Source: Lepidurus packardi (Eukaryota > Arthropoda > Branchiopoda > Notostraca > Triopsidae). Taken from it: a stretch of 64,000 bases of DNA. The position numbers were made by a program, and so were the translations under genes. The stretch spans positions 7,498,790 to 7,562,789 of the forward strand of contig JAKZAN010000002.1 of NCBI GenBank assembly GCA_023053545.1, written 5' to 3'. Under the pieces are notes generated by a model, which had not been told where the DNA came from, ran no database searches, and saw nothing but the letters and a program-made list of their open reading frames with translations. How positions within the stretch are numbered: the stretch's first letter is position 1; each line of letters starts with the position of its first letter. Of this stretch, positions 44,501 through 58,196 are shown one piece after another.

Positions 44501-47500
44501 GCGTAGTACCTTGCCACCCTTCATGCCTGGGAACCCTGTTAAGCCGTCACTGCCCTTAGGTCCAGGTATTCCGTCAATTCCAGGTGCTCCGGGTATTCCC
44601 CTATCTCCTTTGGTTCCATCTAATCCAGGAACTCCATAACCTGGCAATCCAGGTTCACCTTTCACTCCTGGGGTACCACTGAATCCAGCAAGACCCTCAG
44701 GGCCTCTAGGTCCAGGAATTCCGGGTTCACCCTTTTGTCCCTTGTCCGAAACTTGTCCACTGTCACCTTTTTGTCCCTGAAAAATTCCAAAGATGAAAAT
44801 CAGATGACCTTCCCTTTCCTTCTTATCTGAAAAAATATCCAGTGTTGAAACTTACAACGTCACCAGGGTATCCACGGTCGCCCTTAGGTCCCAAAGGCCC
44901 CTCCCTGCCAGGAAGTCCCACCAAACCAATATCACCCCTGTCACCTTTCAAGCCAGGTAGACCAACTTCGCCAGGAGGACCAAAATCGCCCGTTAAACCC
45001 CTTTCACCGGTGGCTCCAGTGAATCCAACATCGCCTTTCAGACCAGGTAATCCATCCATACCAGGTCGTCCTAAAAAAAATAAATTAAAATAATAGTTAC
45101 CATTGTTAATTTTTTTTACCTGGTTGCCCAGGTAGGCCTGAAACTCCTTTTTCGCCGCCAGTTCCTGTTAATCCTAGGTCGCCTTTCTGCCCTGGGAAGC
45201 CAGGTAAACCTGATCTACCAGGCTCTCCAGCTAAACCTCGATCACCTGTAAAACATAAACTCGAAATGTACGTCACTTTTTAAACTCATTATTATTTATT
45301 TATTTACTCATTATTTATTTTATTAACTCATTACTATTTATTACTATTTTAATATGGAACGAAATTGTTAACGAATTGAAAGTATCGTTTACGGATTTAT
45401 TTTAGATTTGTTAAGACCTTTTAAAGAAGACATAAATTCCTTACCCTTGCCGCCATCTCTTCCGGGTCTTCCAGCCACTCCAGGTGGTCCAGCAGGTCCA
45501 GGGAACCCGGATTCACCCTTGTCACCGAACGAACCAGGCAAACCGTCCAATCCAGGGACTCCTCTATCCCCCTTTTCACCAGCTATGCCAGGGAATCCTA
45601 AGAAAACCCACAAAACCCAATCAAATTACAATTTTGATTTCTGAAGCTTTGCACATTTTCGTTTACTCGTTCGTTTACAAAATAAGAATAAGGAGAAGAA
45701 AAAGAATTATAACAATAATAAGAATAGCTCTTGCCTTGTAAACCAGGTTGTCCAGGCTTTCCGTGTAATCCTGGTAAACCCTTTTCGCCAGAAGGTCCAT
45801 TTAGTCCAGGTTGACCAGGTAAACCTACTCCCGGAATACCCGCTTCACCTTTTCCGCCTAAACTCACCCAGAACAATTCCAATTCATTAAAGAAAAAAAG
45901 TTACATTTTCAACTGTCCTAAAACTGTCTTCGTTACCTTTCCCTCCAGGTATTCCACTTCGACCAGATGGTCCTATGTCTCCTTTGTCCCCAGGGAAGCC
46001 CATATGTCCGCGATCTCCTTTGTCACCCCTCGGTCCTGGCAAACCCCTCGGGCCAGGAGTACCCACATCACCGGTGTAACCCCTTTCACCTATAGGTCCT
46101 TGCAACCCGGGCAATCCTTTCTGTCCCGGTTCTCCTTTCTCGCCGTCGGCGCCGTCAAAGCCCCTTTCTCCCTTCGCGCCCTTGGGCGGCTCAGGTAGTG
46201 TGAAATTGTCCGGTGCCATACAATTGCCTGATTAAAAATAGTAAAGTACATGTAGTACGTATTTATATAAAATGCTAAAAAATTCCTCCCCTCCCAAAAA
46301 AAAAACAAAAACAAAATAAAACAAAGAAACAAGAAAAGAAAAAGTACCAGGCAATCCAGGTTCGCCAGGAAATCCATTGTCGCCCTTGTCTCCCCTGTGT
46401 CCATCGTATCCTGGCGAGCCAGGTTCTCCTTTAACACTCAATCCATCTCGGCCAGGGATTCCAGGTAAACCTGAGACTCCCGGGAAGCCGTCGATACCAG
46501 GCATTCCAAGCCCACCCTTAAATAGACAAGAAAAACAATGGCTTTTCACTTATTACAGAATGAAATAGAATATGAGGTAACTTCTAAATCGCACAAAAAT
46601 CGGTATATTACAATTTTTAAACAAAACTAAATACATGAAAAGAAACTTGCTTTGGACTCACTTTGTCTCCTTTAGCGCCAGGTAACCCAGGTAGTCCACT
46701 TATTCCTCTTCCGCCAATTAATCCAGGTGGTCCTTGGGGTCCATCTCGACCAAAGCCGCCTCGTTCTCCTTTGTCTCCTGGTGGTCCACGCACCAAATCT
46801 GCTGCAACGAAAGCAGGGTTGCCTTTCTCGCCAAGAGGTCCTGGAGCTCCGGGCTGTCCAGCTCTTCCCTATTAAAAAATCATTAGCTTGAATGTAGGTT
46901 CCTTTTAAGGGCGAAAATAACAAGTAAATTAAATCGACACCATTACTTTAATAACAGAAATTGAAACAAAAAATACTAAATTGAATTCAAACGTACCTCT
47001 GCTCCAGGTAGACCGGCCTGTCCTATGGGTCCATCGTCGCCTCTCTCTCCTGGATAACCCCTTTCTCCAGGGATACCTCTATTGCCTTGCAGTCCTGGTA
47101 GTCCATTTAATCCATTGTCACCCTTGTCGCCTTTCTCTCCACCTCTACAAGCAGAACAGCTACCGCCTTTGTCACCTTTTTCACCCTGGAACCCTACAAA
47201 GACATACAGAGATACACTCAATTTTGATATTCTCAACACAAATTTTTGTCCCCAAAAGTATAGCCAATTTAAAAGAAACACAATTACCTGGTAAACCTGG
47301 TCGCCCTGGTTGACCATCTCTACCGCCTTCTCCTTTGGCTCCTGCTACTCCAGGTGGGCCACGTATTCCTTGTTGGGAATCGCCCGGGGCTCCGGTTTGG
47401 CCCGGAAAACCACGGTCGCCTTTTAGCCCTGGAAATCCGTCCCTACCATTTATACCGTCAGGCCCTGGGGGTCCCTAAATCAGTAATTAAGAAATACTTA

Positions 47501-50500
47501 ACATTTCTTGTCGTTGTTTAAATATACGGAGAAATCAAACACATACCACAACGGAAACTCCCTTGTCTCCAGGCGAACCAGGCAAACCCCGATTTCCTTG
47601 AGGTCCTGTAGGTCCTTGTGCACCCTTTTCTCCCGGGAATCCAGTTAGTCCAGGTTCACCTTTGCCACCCTTGTCAGCAGATGGCCCTTCCCTGCCTGGA
47701 ATACCAGGATCACCCCTTCCACCAGGGGGCCCCATCAAGCCTTAAACATAATAACATGTTGAACCGAAAATGTAATTTTTAGTGCAATAGACAGCAAAAA
47801 AAGAATTTAAAAATAAAGCACACAAGTCCAATGTTTCAGTTATACGCTTCTTGCCATCATAGACTGAACAGTAATTGATATTAAAAAAATTAGATTTAAA
47901 AATAGTAGATTTAAAAATTAGAAAAATCTCAACAAGTTTAAGTGTTGACTACTTCTTTTTAATTGGACTTGAGCTTCTTTCTTTCAAATGATTATTGCTG
48001 CAGAAATACGAGAAAAAATGTACCTTGTGGGCCAGGGTAGCCTGGTTCGCCATCTCGTCCATTTAGTCCAGCCGGTCCAGTAAATCCAATAGGTCCTTGT
48101 TTCCCAGGGGGGCCTGGGATACCTTTACCAGTCTGCAGAAATGATTTAGTAATTATAATTATTACTTTAATATTCCTTAACCCAAAGATAACCCTCGACG
48201 ATATCTCAACCTTACAAAGAAATAATGTTTCATCTAATGTATCAGATAAAATGGTGCCTTATCATGGCCCACATTTTTTCTATAGTCGGGCCACCCGTCG
48301 CCAAATCATTCTTATCAAACCCTGTCAGTGCTGTATCCAATTCCTAACCTAATACTTATTTAACCAGCTTAACTAGCATTAAAAAACACGAATGGGTAAC
48401 TTTTGTTATAGAAAATGGGCAGAATGACTTAATAATTATAATGATAACTTTAATATTCCTTAGCCCAAAGATAACCCTAGACGATATCTCAACCTTACAA
48501 AGAAATAATGTTTCATCTAATCTATCAGATAAAATGGTGCCTTATCATGGCCCACATTTTTTCTATAGTCGGGCCACCCGTCGCCAAATCATTCTTATCA
48601 AACCCTGTCAAGTGCTGTAGTCCAATTCCTAACCTAATACTTATTTAACCAGCTTAACTAGCATTAAAAAACACGAATGGGTAACTTTTGTTATAGAAAA
48701 TGGGCAGAATGACTTAATAATTATAATGATAACTTTAATATTCCTTAGCCCAAAGATAACCCTAGACGATATCTCAACCTTACAAAGAAATAATGTTTCA
48801 TCTAATTTATCAGATAAAATGGTGCCTTATCATGGCCCACATTTTTTCTATAGTCGGGCCACCCGTCGCCAAATCATTCTTATCAAACCCTGTCAAGTGC
48901 TGTAGTCCAATTCCTAACCTAATACTTATTTAACCAGCTTAACTAGCATTAAAAAACACGAATGGGTAACTTTTGTTATAGAAAATGGGCAGAATGACTT
49001 AATAATTATAATGATAACTTTAATATTCCTTAGCCCAAAGATAACCCTAGACGATATCTCAACCTTACAAAGAAATAATGTTTCATCTAATTTATCAGAT
49101 AAAATGGTGCCTTATCATGGCCCACACTTTTTCTATAGTCGGGCCACCCGTCGCCAAATCATTCTTATCAAACCCTGTCAAGTGCTGTAGTCCAATTCCT
49201 AACCTAATACTTATTTAACCAGCTTAACTAGCATTAAAAAACACGAATGGGTAACATTTGTTATAGAAAATGGGCAGAATGACTTAGTAATTATAATGAT
49301 AACTTTAATATACCTTAGCCCATAGATAACCTTGGATGATATCTCAACCTTAGAAAGCAATGAATGTTTTCATCTAATTTATCAGATAGAATGGTGCCTT
49401 AACATGGCCCAAATTTTTTCTATAGTCGGGCCACCCTTCCCCAAATCATTCTTATCGAACCCTGTCAAGTCCTGTAGTCTAATTCTTAACCTAATATTCA
49501 TTTAACCAGCTTAACTAGCATTAAAAAACACGAATGGGTTACTTTTGTTATAGAAAATGGGCACAATTTTTACACTTACCCCAGGTAAACCGGCAGGCCC
49601 TGTTAATCCAGGTAACCCGGGTATTCCACTAATGCCTGTATCGCCCTTTTCACCGCCTCTACCTGGTAACCCATTGAGACCGTCATTTCCACGATCTCCT
49701 TTTTGGCCAGTAGCACCGAAAGGTCCCGGTAAACCATCTTTTCCCTAAAAAAACACACAAATCAGATTACTGTAAACGAAAGACGTATAAACTTTACTCT
49801 GATTCCAGGTGGGCCAGGTAAGCCTTTTTCCCCCTTCATGCCAGTCGTACCCCAAGGTCCGGGCTGTCCAGTATTCCCTGGTGATCCAGGTAAACCCGTC
49901 ATACCCTTGTCCCCAGAATACCCCCGATCACCCTTATCTCCCGGCGCTCCAATAACGGAAGTTCCGTTGGATACTTGTTCGTTATTGCCTGCATCGCCTC
50001 GAGGTCCGGGCTCACCCTTTTGACCTGGGGGTCCTTCAAACCCAATGCCCATGGCTCCTTTCTCACCTTTGGGTCCAAGCGGTCCAAGAATGCCCTTCAC
50101 CACGAAACAAATACGTTAAAAGATAAGCAATTAAGTAACTCAGGCAAATGAAAACTAGCTCAAAACTAATTGGGCAAGATTTTTAAATAAAATTGATGTG
50201 ATTGATTGAAATTGATTTACAGGTCGTCCACCGTCGCCTTTGTCGCCTTTTGATCCAGATAAACCGATCCGTCCAGCGATTCCAGGTGCACCCTGAATAC
50301 CGTCCAAGCCAGGTTCACCCTTCTGACCCCTTTCGTGTGGCCAACTGTACGCGGGCTCACCCTTGTCTCCTTTGAAACCGGGGGATCCCGGTAAGCCCCT
50401 CGGCCCAGGAACGCCAGACGAGCCGGGCATACCAGGTGCTCCCTATGAATGGAAGCAAACTATGATTAAACTGAAGAATATTTTGCCATTTTGTCCAAAA

Positions 50501-53500
50501 ACGGATTTTAGGAAAAAAAGCTCTATAGAACTACTTTAGTTTCCCGTTAATTATTCAATCAACATATGTAGGGATATTCATTATAAATTGTGGTTTCAAA
50601 TGAGCTTAGGTCGTTATTAATTTGAAGTATTGACGTGAATCAATTATCATATTTACATCAGTTCCATTGCAGCCGTCCAAACCAGGCAAACCATTTGGGC
50701 CAGGGGGTCCTTGTACCCCTGGAATACCGTTAATTCCGGGGAAACCTGGCATACCCATTTTACCCTAGAAAGGATTGAAAACCCAGAAAATTTGACAAAA
50801 TTCGGAAAATATAAATTTAAACTTTACTTACTCGGTCACCTTTAGGACCTCGTGGTCCCTGAGCTCCGTATTCACCTTTGTCACCCTTGGGCCCTTCGAT
50901 ACCTTCCACACCCTCCATTCCAGGCAATCCCGGTAATCCAACGGGACCCGCATTTCCATGAGGACCCTAAGAAAAATTTTACAAAATGATTACGGATTGT
51001 AAATCATCTTTTTCTTGAAAGTTTTCTTCGATGTTTTTTCTTTAGTTTTTCTTCTTGGTCAAAGTGGAGACAAAAACATATCTAAACGCCAGACATAGCG
51101 AAAGTTCAGCTACATATAAATCATGATAAGAAATGTATAACAAAATCCTTCAAATATCGGGAAGATTTAGAACCTGATAAGAACAAGAAAAACTGGCATT
51201 GCACTACATCTTGAGCTGAAATACATTACCTTCCTTCAATACTGTGAAGATAAAAGGGACAATTTGAACCTTAGTTACAAATAATATTTAATTTGTCATT
51301 AATTTTCTTGGAAAATTCCCAGAAATGCCCCTCCCCTTTTGGGTGGTAGTTGTGTATACTATATATACAAATGCTGAGCCAGCCCAAGTCCTAGCATAAA
51401 TGTTTTTGCCCAAATTTTTAAACTCCCAAATTATCTAAGCTTTGGGAAAAGCCAGGACTTCGCTTGCGCGCTCGTGTTTATTTGTTCGCTTCCCTCATTT
51501 CCTGCGTCTGTTTTCTGGTCCCGACGTTGCCCAAAGCTTCTTTTTTTACTTCATTTTTTGTTTTACTGTAATTCCAGATAAGAATCCAAAAATGCCATGC
51601 AAGTCTCTGTTACACTGCATAAAAGAGTCTTGTTTTGCAATGGGAGAAAAGAAAACTGAACCACTAAAGTACACTTCTTTTCCTGTTTTATTTTTCGTGA
51701 GAAAAGAACGGAAAAATGAACTCACCCGCGAACCCTTTTCTGCTAAACATCTGGGAGCACATCCTACGCAGCCGCCACATAATTCCGATCCTGTTGGCTG
51801 TTGCTGGGAGTAACTACTGTTGAATTGCTGCAAAAATACATAAAACACAACATGATTAATTAACTCATTAATTCACTAAGAAGGATTGAATGACTACGCA
51901 ACTATCAAACCAATCAAACCTGTTCCATCCCAGAAAACATACATTTTTTTAGAAAAAGCAAACTAAAAAAGAGTCAGGAAATCCGATGAAAAAAACGATT
52001 ATAATTGATTCAAAATACCCCCAAAAATTACTTGAATAATACCAAATCATGCCCTAAAATGGTTAAAAAAGTATGCTAACATCAGCCTCTAACCGTGTCG
52101 CTTTCTCACTATTTATTTAACATTTCATTTCTCTGTTGTGCAACAAAAAGCACATTGCTAAGGGTGTGTACTGTTGACATTTAGATGTATGAAACGTTGG
52201 CATTTGTCCTTTAGCAACTTTTTATTTTCTATGTCCCTCTAAAACCAACGCAAGAGAATCGCAAAAGCAAACTAAATTTGGCGAATGGCCAAAAAACGAA
52301 TTCGTACACTTCCCATGAGTCTTAGGCAAAACTTCCCATGAGTCTTACTTCGGACATCTATGTTATGTGCACCGGATCCATTCATAAAATATCAGTCTAC
52401 ATTGGGCAATTTAAATTCATTCAATTGATGACGTCGCAAGTGTTAGTTGAGTCAACACCTCACCTACCTTTCCATCCCTGACAAGTTATTGTTCATATAA
52501 TTAAAAAAAAACTCTAAAATTAGGTGTTTAACATATACCAATCGAGCTTCCAATCTGACATTTGAGACGAAACAAGGTAATAAAATTCCTCCCCGCCTCA
52601 TCAATCCCAAAGAGCAGAAAGAAACATAAAGAAAAAGCTTTCGATTAAACTGAAAACGGATCCGGTATTAGTTAAGGAATCTTCTCTCTCTCACAGTTCT
52701 TAGGTTTTTTTATGTTACTTTTTATTTTTGCTTTCTTGTCGTTCGAGGAGACTGACATATTCTATGCATGCGCATTTGAACGTTTCTGGCTTTCATCACA
52801 GCTGTGTGGCTCCGTATCATGACACTTGACTAAGGTTTCCTTCGCTCAGTCAAGGCTGAAAATTTTGTTTGTAAATAATCCGAAGCCCCTTCTAACCGAC
52901 TTTTTACCCAGCAAAGGATCGCAAGTGTCTGTTAATTAGTCCAAGTCTCGTTTAACAAATTAATAAACATTGGAGACTTTTTTTTTTCGTTTTTTCAAGC
53001 TCATTTGGATCATAGCCCACATTCTTCTCGTGTTTCTTTTCGGGGAGCCTTTTGCGAAAGAGGTCAAAGGTCAATAACTGACCTCCCCGATTTCGTTTCA
53101 AGTTTCTGGTATTCCCTTCCTTTTCATCCAAATCTTTGCGGGAAATTTTCTCTTCCCTGCTTGTGCTCCTCTCCCATATGCTTTCATGTGCCCCGAAAAG
53201 GCTGAATCCCAAACAGACAAACAGCAAATACCAAATGCGACGACGTCATGCTCTTTTGGTTCTACACTTCTTGCTCCATATTTGCCTATGCAGTACTAAA
53301 CGCTAATCATATGCACAACGCAAAAAGGCTGCTCCTTATCCCAACCCACACATACTTGCATTTCCCAGACCTCATTTTCGCTCTTTACTTTATTCCTAAA
53401 CTCAATTCCGCAACGCTAACATATTCATAACACATGAAAAAACGCAGCCAAACAAATACAAACTCCGGAAATGTAAAAAATACGTTTACTTAAATAATCT

Positions 53501-56191
53501 TCGATTAACTGTGGAATTTCACGAAGTCGAATCCCGGGAAAAGTTTCTTCTCTATAAAAACTCTTTGCATTCTTACAATTTCTGGAATGGAAGTTTCAAA
53601 TCCCAAATGTGCCAAGTTTGCGTAATTTAACGTCTTACTCGCGCGTATACAGAATAGAGGTTCGCATCTCAAACTTGGAAAGTTACAAATCATAAGAAAA
53701 TTGGAAAATAAGATTAGAATCTGCATAAGATGCCCAAGGCGCTAGTAAAATTGCTAAATTATTGCTGAAAATGTGCCGATTTCTGGAAGAGTTACTGACT
53801 CTCAATTCAAGATTTCCAAGCCCATAATTTGCACATACTTGGACATTTTTGAATGAGAAAGGAAGTTAAAAAAGCAAGTTTGTGACTTTGCATCTAATTT
53901 GATCCGCAAGAATGCGAGGAAATGTTCCACGCAACGGTTTCCTAAAGAAAAAGGACTCAGTATAGAAAGTACACACGACTACAAAATAGAATCTCGCTTT
54001 CCCAAACTATATATAGCCCTTAGCAACCAAATTTCTGGCTTAAGGCGACGCTTAGGACTCTTTGGAAGAGAAAAGTACTTAAACTTTAACACTGTTTCCC
54101 CCTTTGAAACTATAACTTCCTGTCTGTATTCCGAGTTCCTCATCTAAAACCTTTCACTTTCACCTAAAACTGCTCAGTTAACATCCATTTTCAACCCAGG
54201 TTAATAATCTCTTTTCGAAGAGAGTGCAAAAGCTAATTTAAAGTTATCTACAATATTCAATTATATACCTTAATACAGTGCTTCAGAACCCTTAAACAGT
54301 CTAAAGTTACGGTTAGTATCAAGCCGTAACGTTGTAGACAGATAAGATTCGCCCAACGACGGTAGGAAACTGCAAAGCTGGAATCGCTATAATCCTCTCA
54401 CGAGACAAAAGCATACGCTTACTGAAACACATTCTCTCATCGTATCCGCAAGACGGAAATCGATTAAGAAATCTAAAAAAACTTCCTCTTATCATAACGT
54501 TATCTTATTATACGGTACTATAACGTTATTTACTTTGTTACCCGTTTAAAATTAACTGTTTCAAAAACGTACAAAATCAACTCAAAATAATAAAGTTTAT
54601 CACTAAACAGCTAAGTAATTAATCTAATCAAGTTTCTCAGTTTCAAAGCCTTATTCATCATATTAAGTTTCCTTTCAATAAATTCTGAACAACAACTCCA
54701 GACTCCAATATCAGATGTTCTCACCCAAAAGTCCAAATAAGTGAAAAAGAAAGCAGAAGTTCCGAAAAACAGGTATAATAATGAACCAAAACTCAAGAAA
54801 CCTCTTCACAATTCCGGAAACCAGTTTCCCTCCACTTCTTCTCACTTTTCGCCCCTTTTCCTACTCATTCATTCTCTTTAGCTCCACATAAGGTCAAAAA
54901 TTCCTCCAAAAGAGATCTTAACACTCAGCCCCTTGCTCCCCTTTTCCAAACGCTAATTGTAACAAAGTAACAATCCGCATCCTAAGTCCTAACAACAAGA
55001 AAAACTACCCATATGTGCCAACCTCTAGTCGCTTTTGGGGACAAATTCTAGAGCCTTAGACAGTCGTGAGACTTACGCAACTCATTAGGACAAACAGACT
55101 GAATTACACACAGGGCGAAAAAAGTAATAACTATTTAAAGTTCTCTTCTATATACTCTCTTTCTTTGTTCGCTTTGTCCCTATTCAGGTAAGAGTCATGC
55201 CTGTTCCTCCAGGTGCTATGGAGCTAAAGGGCAAACAAAAACGTGAACCGCTGAGAAAGTTGAGATTTAAAAAAAAAAAACACAAATAAAAGGCGAACTT
55301 TTTCACGGGAGGTCCATACTTTTTACTTGAAAAGCTGCCCTATAATTCTGGTTTATTATTGTCTTATCAGAGAATGCGATATGGGTTGATTGCACCGCAC
55401 CCTAATCAGGACAATTTGCCTTAAAAAATAGTATCTTTTGACCTCTAGAAAGTCTCTAGCTCTGGTGATACCAAAGCGCGTGAAAGATAAGAGTTGGCTT
55501 CTAACATTTCTCCTCTAGCTTAGCAACCCAAACTGGAAGAAACGGATTTTATTTTTATTTTCCTTTGAAAAATGTTTGGGTGTATGGATCGCACTGTTTC
55601 AAGCTTTCCTGTTGATAAAGTGGGTTTAAACTTTTATCAACAACCATACAGCATCCGCTGTGTGGATTTTATAGGCGTGAGACGCTAATGAATCTCCGTC
55701 AAAATTGGTGGAAAATTTGGGTCATCCGGTTTTCCTTTCATTTTGGGACAGAAAAGCGCCAGTTTTTGCGTTCCTATACTTCAGCCTGCCTCGAAGTCTG
55801 TTCCGAAGAGGTACAATATTTGCTTAACCGTCTTTTCAAGAAAAACTTGCTGACTTTGCAAAGTTTAACTTGTAGAGCAAATAATGATGAGTTCACTTAC
55901 CGCAGTCACCGAAAATAATCCCAACGCCACGAAAAACACCCACGTTATCCTGCAAAAACAGAATCGAAAAAGGAAATGTTACTCATTGCGAAGCCAAAAC
56001 CTTTCTTTGTTTTTCAACAAGCTAACTGGCTCCATTTTAGGTTAAATGTAATTACAATCAAAGCTTGCAGTACGAACATGTGTGTTGTACCACAATTGTG
56101 GTAAACACTATGAAAAGGGGGTAAATCTAATTTACCATAGATGATTGGACCACCGGACTCCCGGTCCGTTGCCGGACAGTCGGGACTTCAT
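41501..56191 (-). CDS. Collagen type IV alpha chain
   Basis: Network-forming basement-membrane collagen. Exon 1 is 56136-56191 and exon 2 is 55901-55949; together they encode an N-terminus whose hydrophobic part is [17 protein letters not shown], a signal peptide split by an intron. Exon 3 (51726-51827) is the 7S region with [18 protein letters not shown]. Many small Gly-X-Y exons follow, with interruptions. These include GLDGCNGT near 50670 (a glycosylated interruption known in collagen IV), [11 protein letters not shown] near 46200, [10 protein letters not shown] near 49960 and GSCSACRGG near 47150. The end is the duplicated NC1 domain: [84 protein letters not shown] and stop 41501-41503. 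All twelve NC1 cysteines appear present. Whether it corresponds to the alpha-1-like or alpha-2-like insect chain was not settled; NC1 spelling leans to alpha-1. Confidence 0.95.
48135..49560. repeat. Tandem satellite, five units of about 285 bp, in a collagen IV intron
   Basis: Units begin with GCAGAATGACTTAATAATTA or a variant at about 48135, 48419, 48704, 48989 and 49274, and the array ends at 49560. Periods are 284, 285, 285, 285 and 287. The three central units are nearly identical, while the first and last are diverged. The array fills the intron between exon ends 48132 and 49580, and its left edge coincides with the splice acceptor CTGCAG. Confidence 0.95.
51828..55900 (-). other. Collagen IV intron 2 (4 kb), no gene seen
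   Basis: Unlike other introns here (typically under 100 bases, a few up to 1.4 kb), intron 2 spans 4.1 kb between the signal-peptide exon and the 7S exon. It is AT-rich. Open frames on both strands are short and without recognisable domains. First introns of collagen genes often hold enhancers, but none can be pointed to here. Confidence 0.5.
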
Positions 56192-58139
56192 GGTGTGTTG
56201 ATCACCCGACAATTAACGTTTCAATAATGAGTTTTTTAAATAGATCCCAATTTGTGGCTAATTAAACCCACACAACACAAACAAATCCGCGGTGGCGCTT
56301 CTTCACAGCCAAAAAAGTCTGCATGGGACACCTATTTTTTATAATCTTCCAAATAGATTTGTAAGGAGTAATTTGAAAATGGTGTTTGGAAACCCCTTTA
56401 CACGGTTAAACCGTCAGGAGAAATATCACACTCACACACGGGACACAAGAGCCAGCGAGACAAACGCCAGCCCTGGCTTTGGCTCTTTTAAACTGCCCAG
56501 CTGTCCGTCTATCTCGACCCCGGGAACCCACACTTTTCTCGACGAGACGGGAATCTCAGCGAACGTGACGAAAAGAACCGCCACCGAGTCAAGGCGCTCT
56601 TGTACAGTGCAAGTTCAGAACTTCGCCTGCGCTTATAAAACAGTCACTGCTTTTCTTATCCGAAATCGTGAGATAATAGTTTCCTTTTGTGGCTTAGGTG
56701 GTTACTAAGCGTTTCCGATAACGTGATAACGGAAGACAAAAGGCGAAACTTGAAATGAAATCAACTCAACTCGGGCTACGTTCTAGCGCAACATTAATCG
56801 TATTGCAGTAACATAGTAACTTGAAGAAGGTCGCATTTTTTATAAAGGTGTTACCTTTTCTGTCCAAAGTGAACCAAATAGCCACTTTTTACGCATAATT
56901 AGAGTTAAATATGAACTTAAGCGACACAAGAACAGAATTTTTTATTTGAATCTTGCTGAGTTAGCATATCTTATGCCATCTATGTTTGAAGCACACACAA
57001 CAAGTCACAGCTTGGCGGATTCGACAAGAAATGTGATTTTAGAATTAAATTTGTTATTTCAAGCTAGATGTTTGTAATAAAAAAATTTAATACGGATACA
57101 AATCCATTATTTTAGTGCTATTATTAATTAATAATAACAATACAGTGGATTTAAACGAACCCAGATCATTTCCAGGGGTTTTCCTTTCGTACATTTACCA
57201 ATTAACTAAACTACAGCAACTATCCCTCACAATATTTAAAATTTTCTTAATCCCTTTTCTCATGCAAAATATACAAATAATTATTGTAGTTGTCAGGGAA
57301 ATGATCCAGTTTCCCAACTACACTGAATAAAATTTGAAAAGTTACCAGAAGATCAATGAAATTTGTAACTTACAAAATAAGAAGATAACTTGTAGCCAAT
57401 TCGTTATTGAAATTTGAAAAATTGAATAAAATATTCTAAACAGCGTTACAATTAGAAAATCGTAATAAAATGTTTTTAGCAACATTTTACGGAGTAGTCG
57501 CACTGACACTAAACAAACGGAAAGAAAGACAGCTCTGCGATGGAGATTATACCTCGAGTTTCTGGCGGCATTTCTTTATTTCAATACAGAAGCTCTACTT
57601 TTCAAAATAGCTAAAACAAAAAAAGGTATTAATATATTTAAAAACCACTGGGGCTAATTTTCTTGGAATATTCGTTCAAGAGAATGCATTGTGTCCACTA
57701 GTATAAGTCACACTTGTGGAAGACCTCTCATTAAAGGTGAACGACCAGTCCTGGTTTCTGCACGACTAAATATGGGCTTCATAATTCCATGCCTTCATAA
57801 CTGCTGCCAAAATGAAAAAGCCACATTTGTCACTGCCAAGAATCAGCCGTGTATAAAATAGGCCTCTCGCTTGGAATTAACTAAATTCCCGTTCCTACTT
57901 CACATAATTATATGAACAGCGTCCCATCGAAAAGTGAAACCTTGCCTAACTTACGTGTACTGTACATGATAACTATTTTACGCTTGGCGGTCCCCGCTAT
58001 CCTTGCTGTACTGCACACGAGAATCAAGCAAGCTCATACAAGCAAAGCCATTGTCCCTGGATCGAGTATGGGATTCTCTCATTATTCCATTCCGGAGATT
58101 TACACCGTAAGGGAGGAGTGGCCGGAAGTCTTAGCTTCG
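56192..58139. other. Intergenic between divergent collagen IV and CUB genes
   Basis: Upstream regions of two divergently transcribed genes. A 138-residue + strand frame at 56292-56708 has no recognisable features. TATAAAA occurs near 56635 on +, with no supported gene after it. The collagen promoter should be near 56200-56500. Confidence 0.35.
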
Positions 58140-58175
58140 TATATAAAGCAACTTTTCAACGGAAAAGTCAGTCAT
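58140..58175 (+). promoter_or_regulatory. TATA box and initiator of the CUB gene
   Basis: TATATAAA at 58140-58147 and the arthropod-type initiator TCAGTC at 58168-58173 lie 30 bases apart (first T to initiator A). This is the canonical spacing, and they sit just before the ATG at 58197. Confidence 0.75.
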
Positions 58176-58196
58176 TCCAGCAAGTTACACCTGAAA

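Noticed and set aside
42795-45093. Pro-rich + strand frames within the collagen gene
   Set aside because: They are the reverse complement of Gly-X-Y coding sequence, where Pro and Gly codons mirror each other.
56292-56708. 138-residue + strand frame upstream of collagen IV
   Set aside because: No start context, domain or splice partner. Composition looks random, and it covers the presumed collagen promoter.
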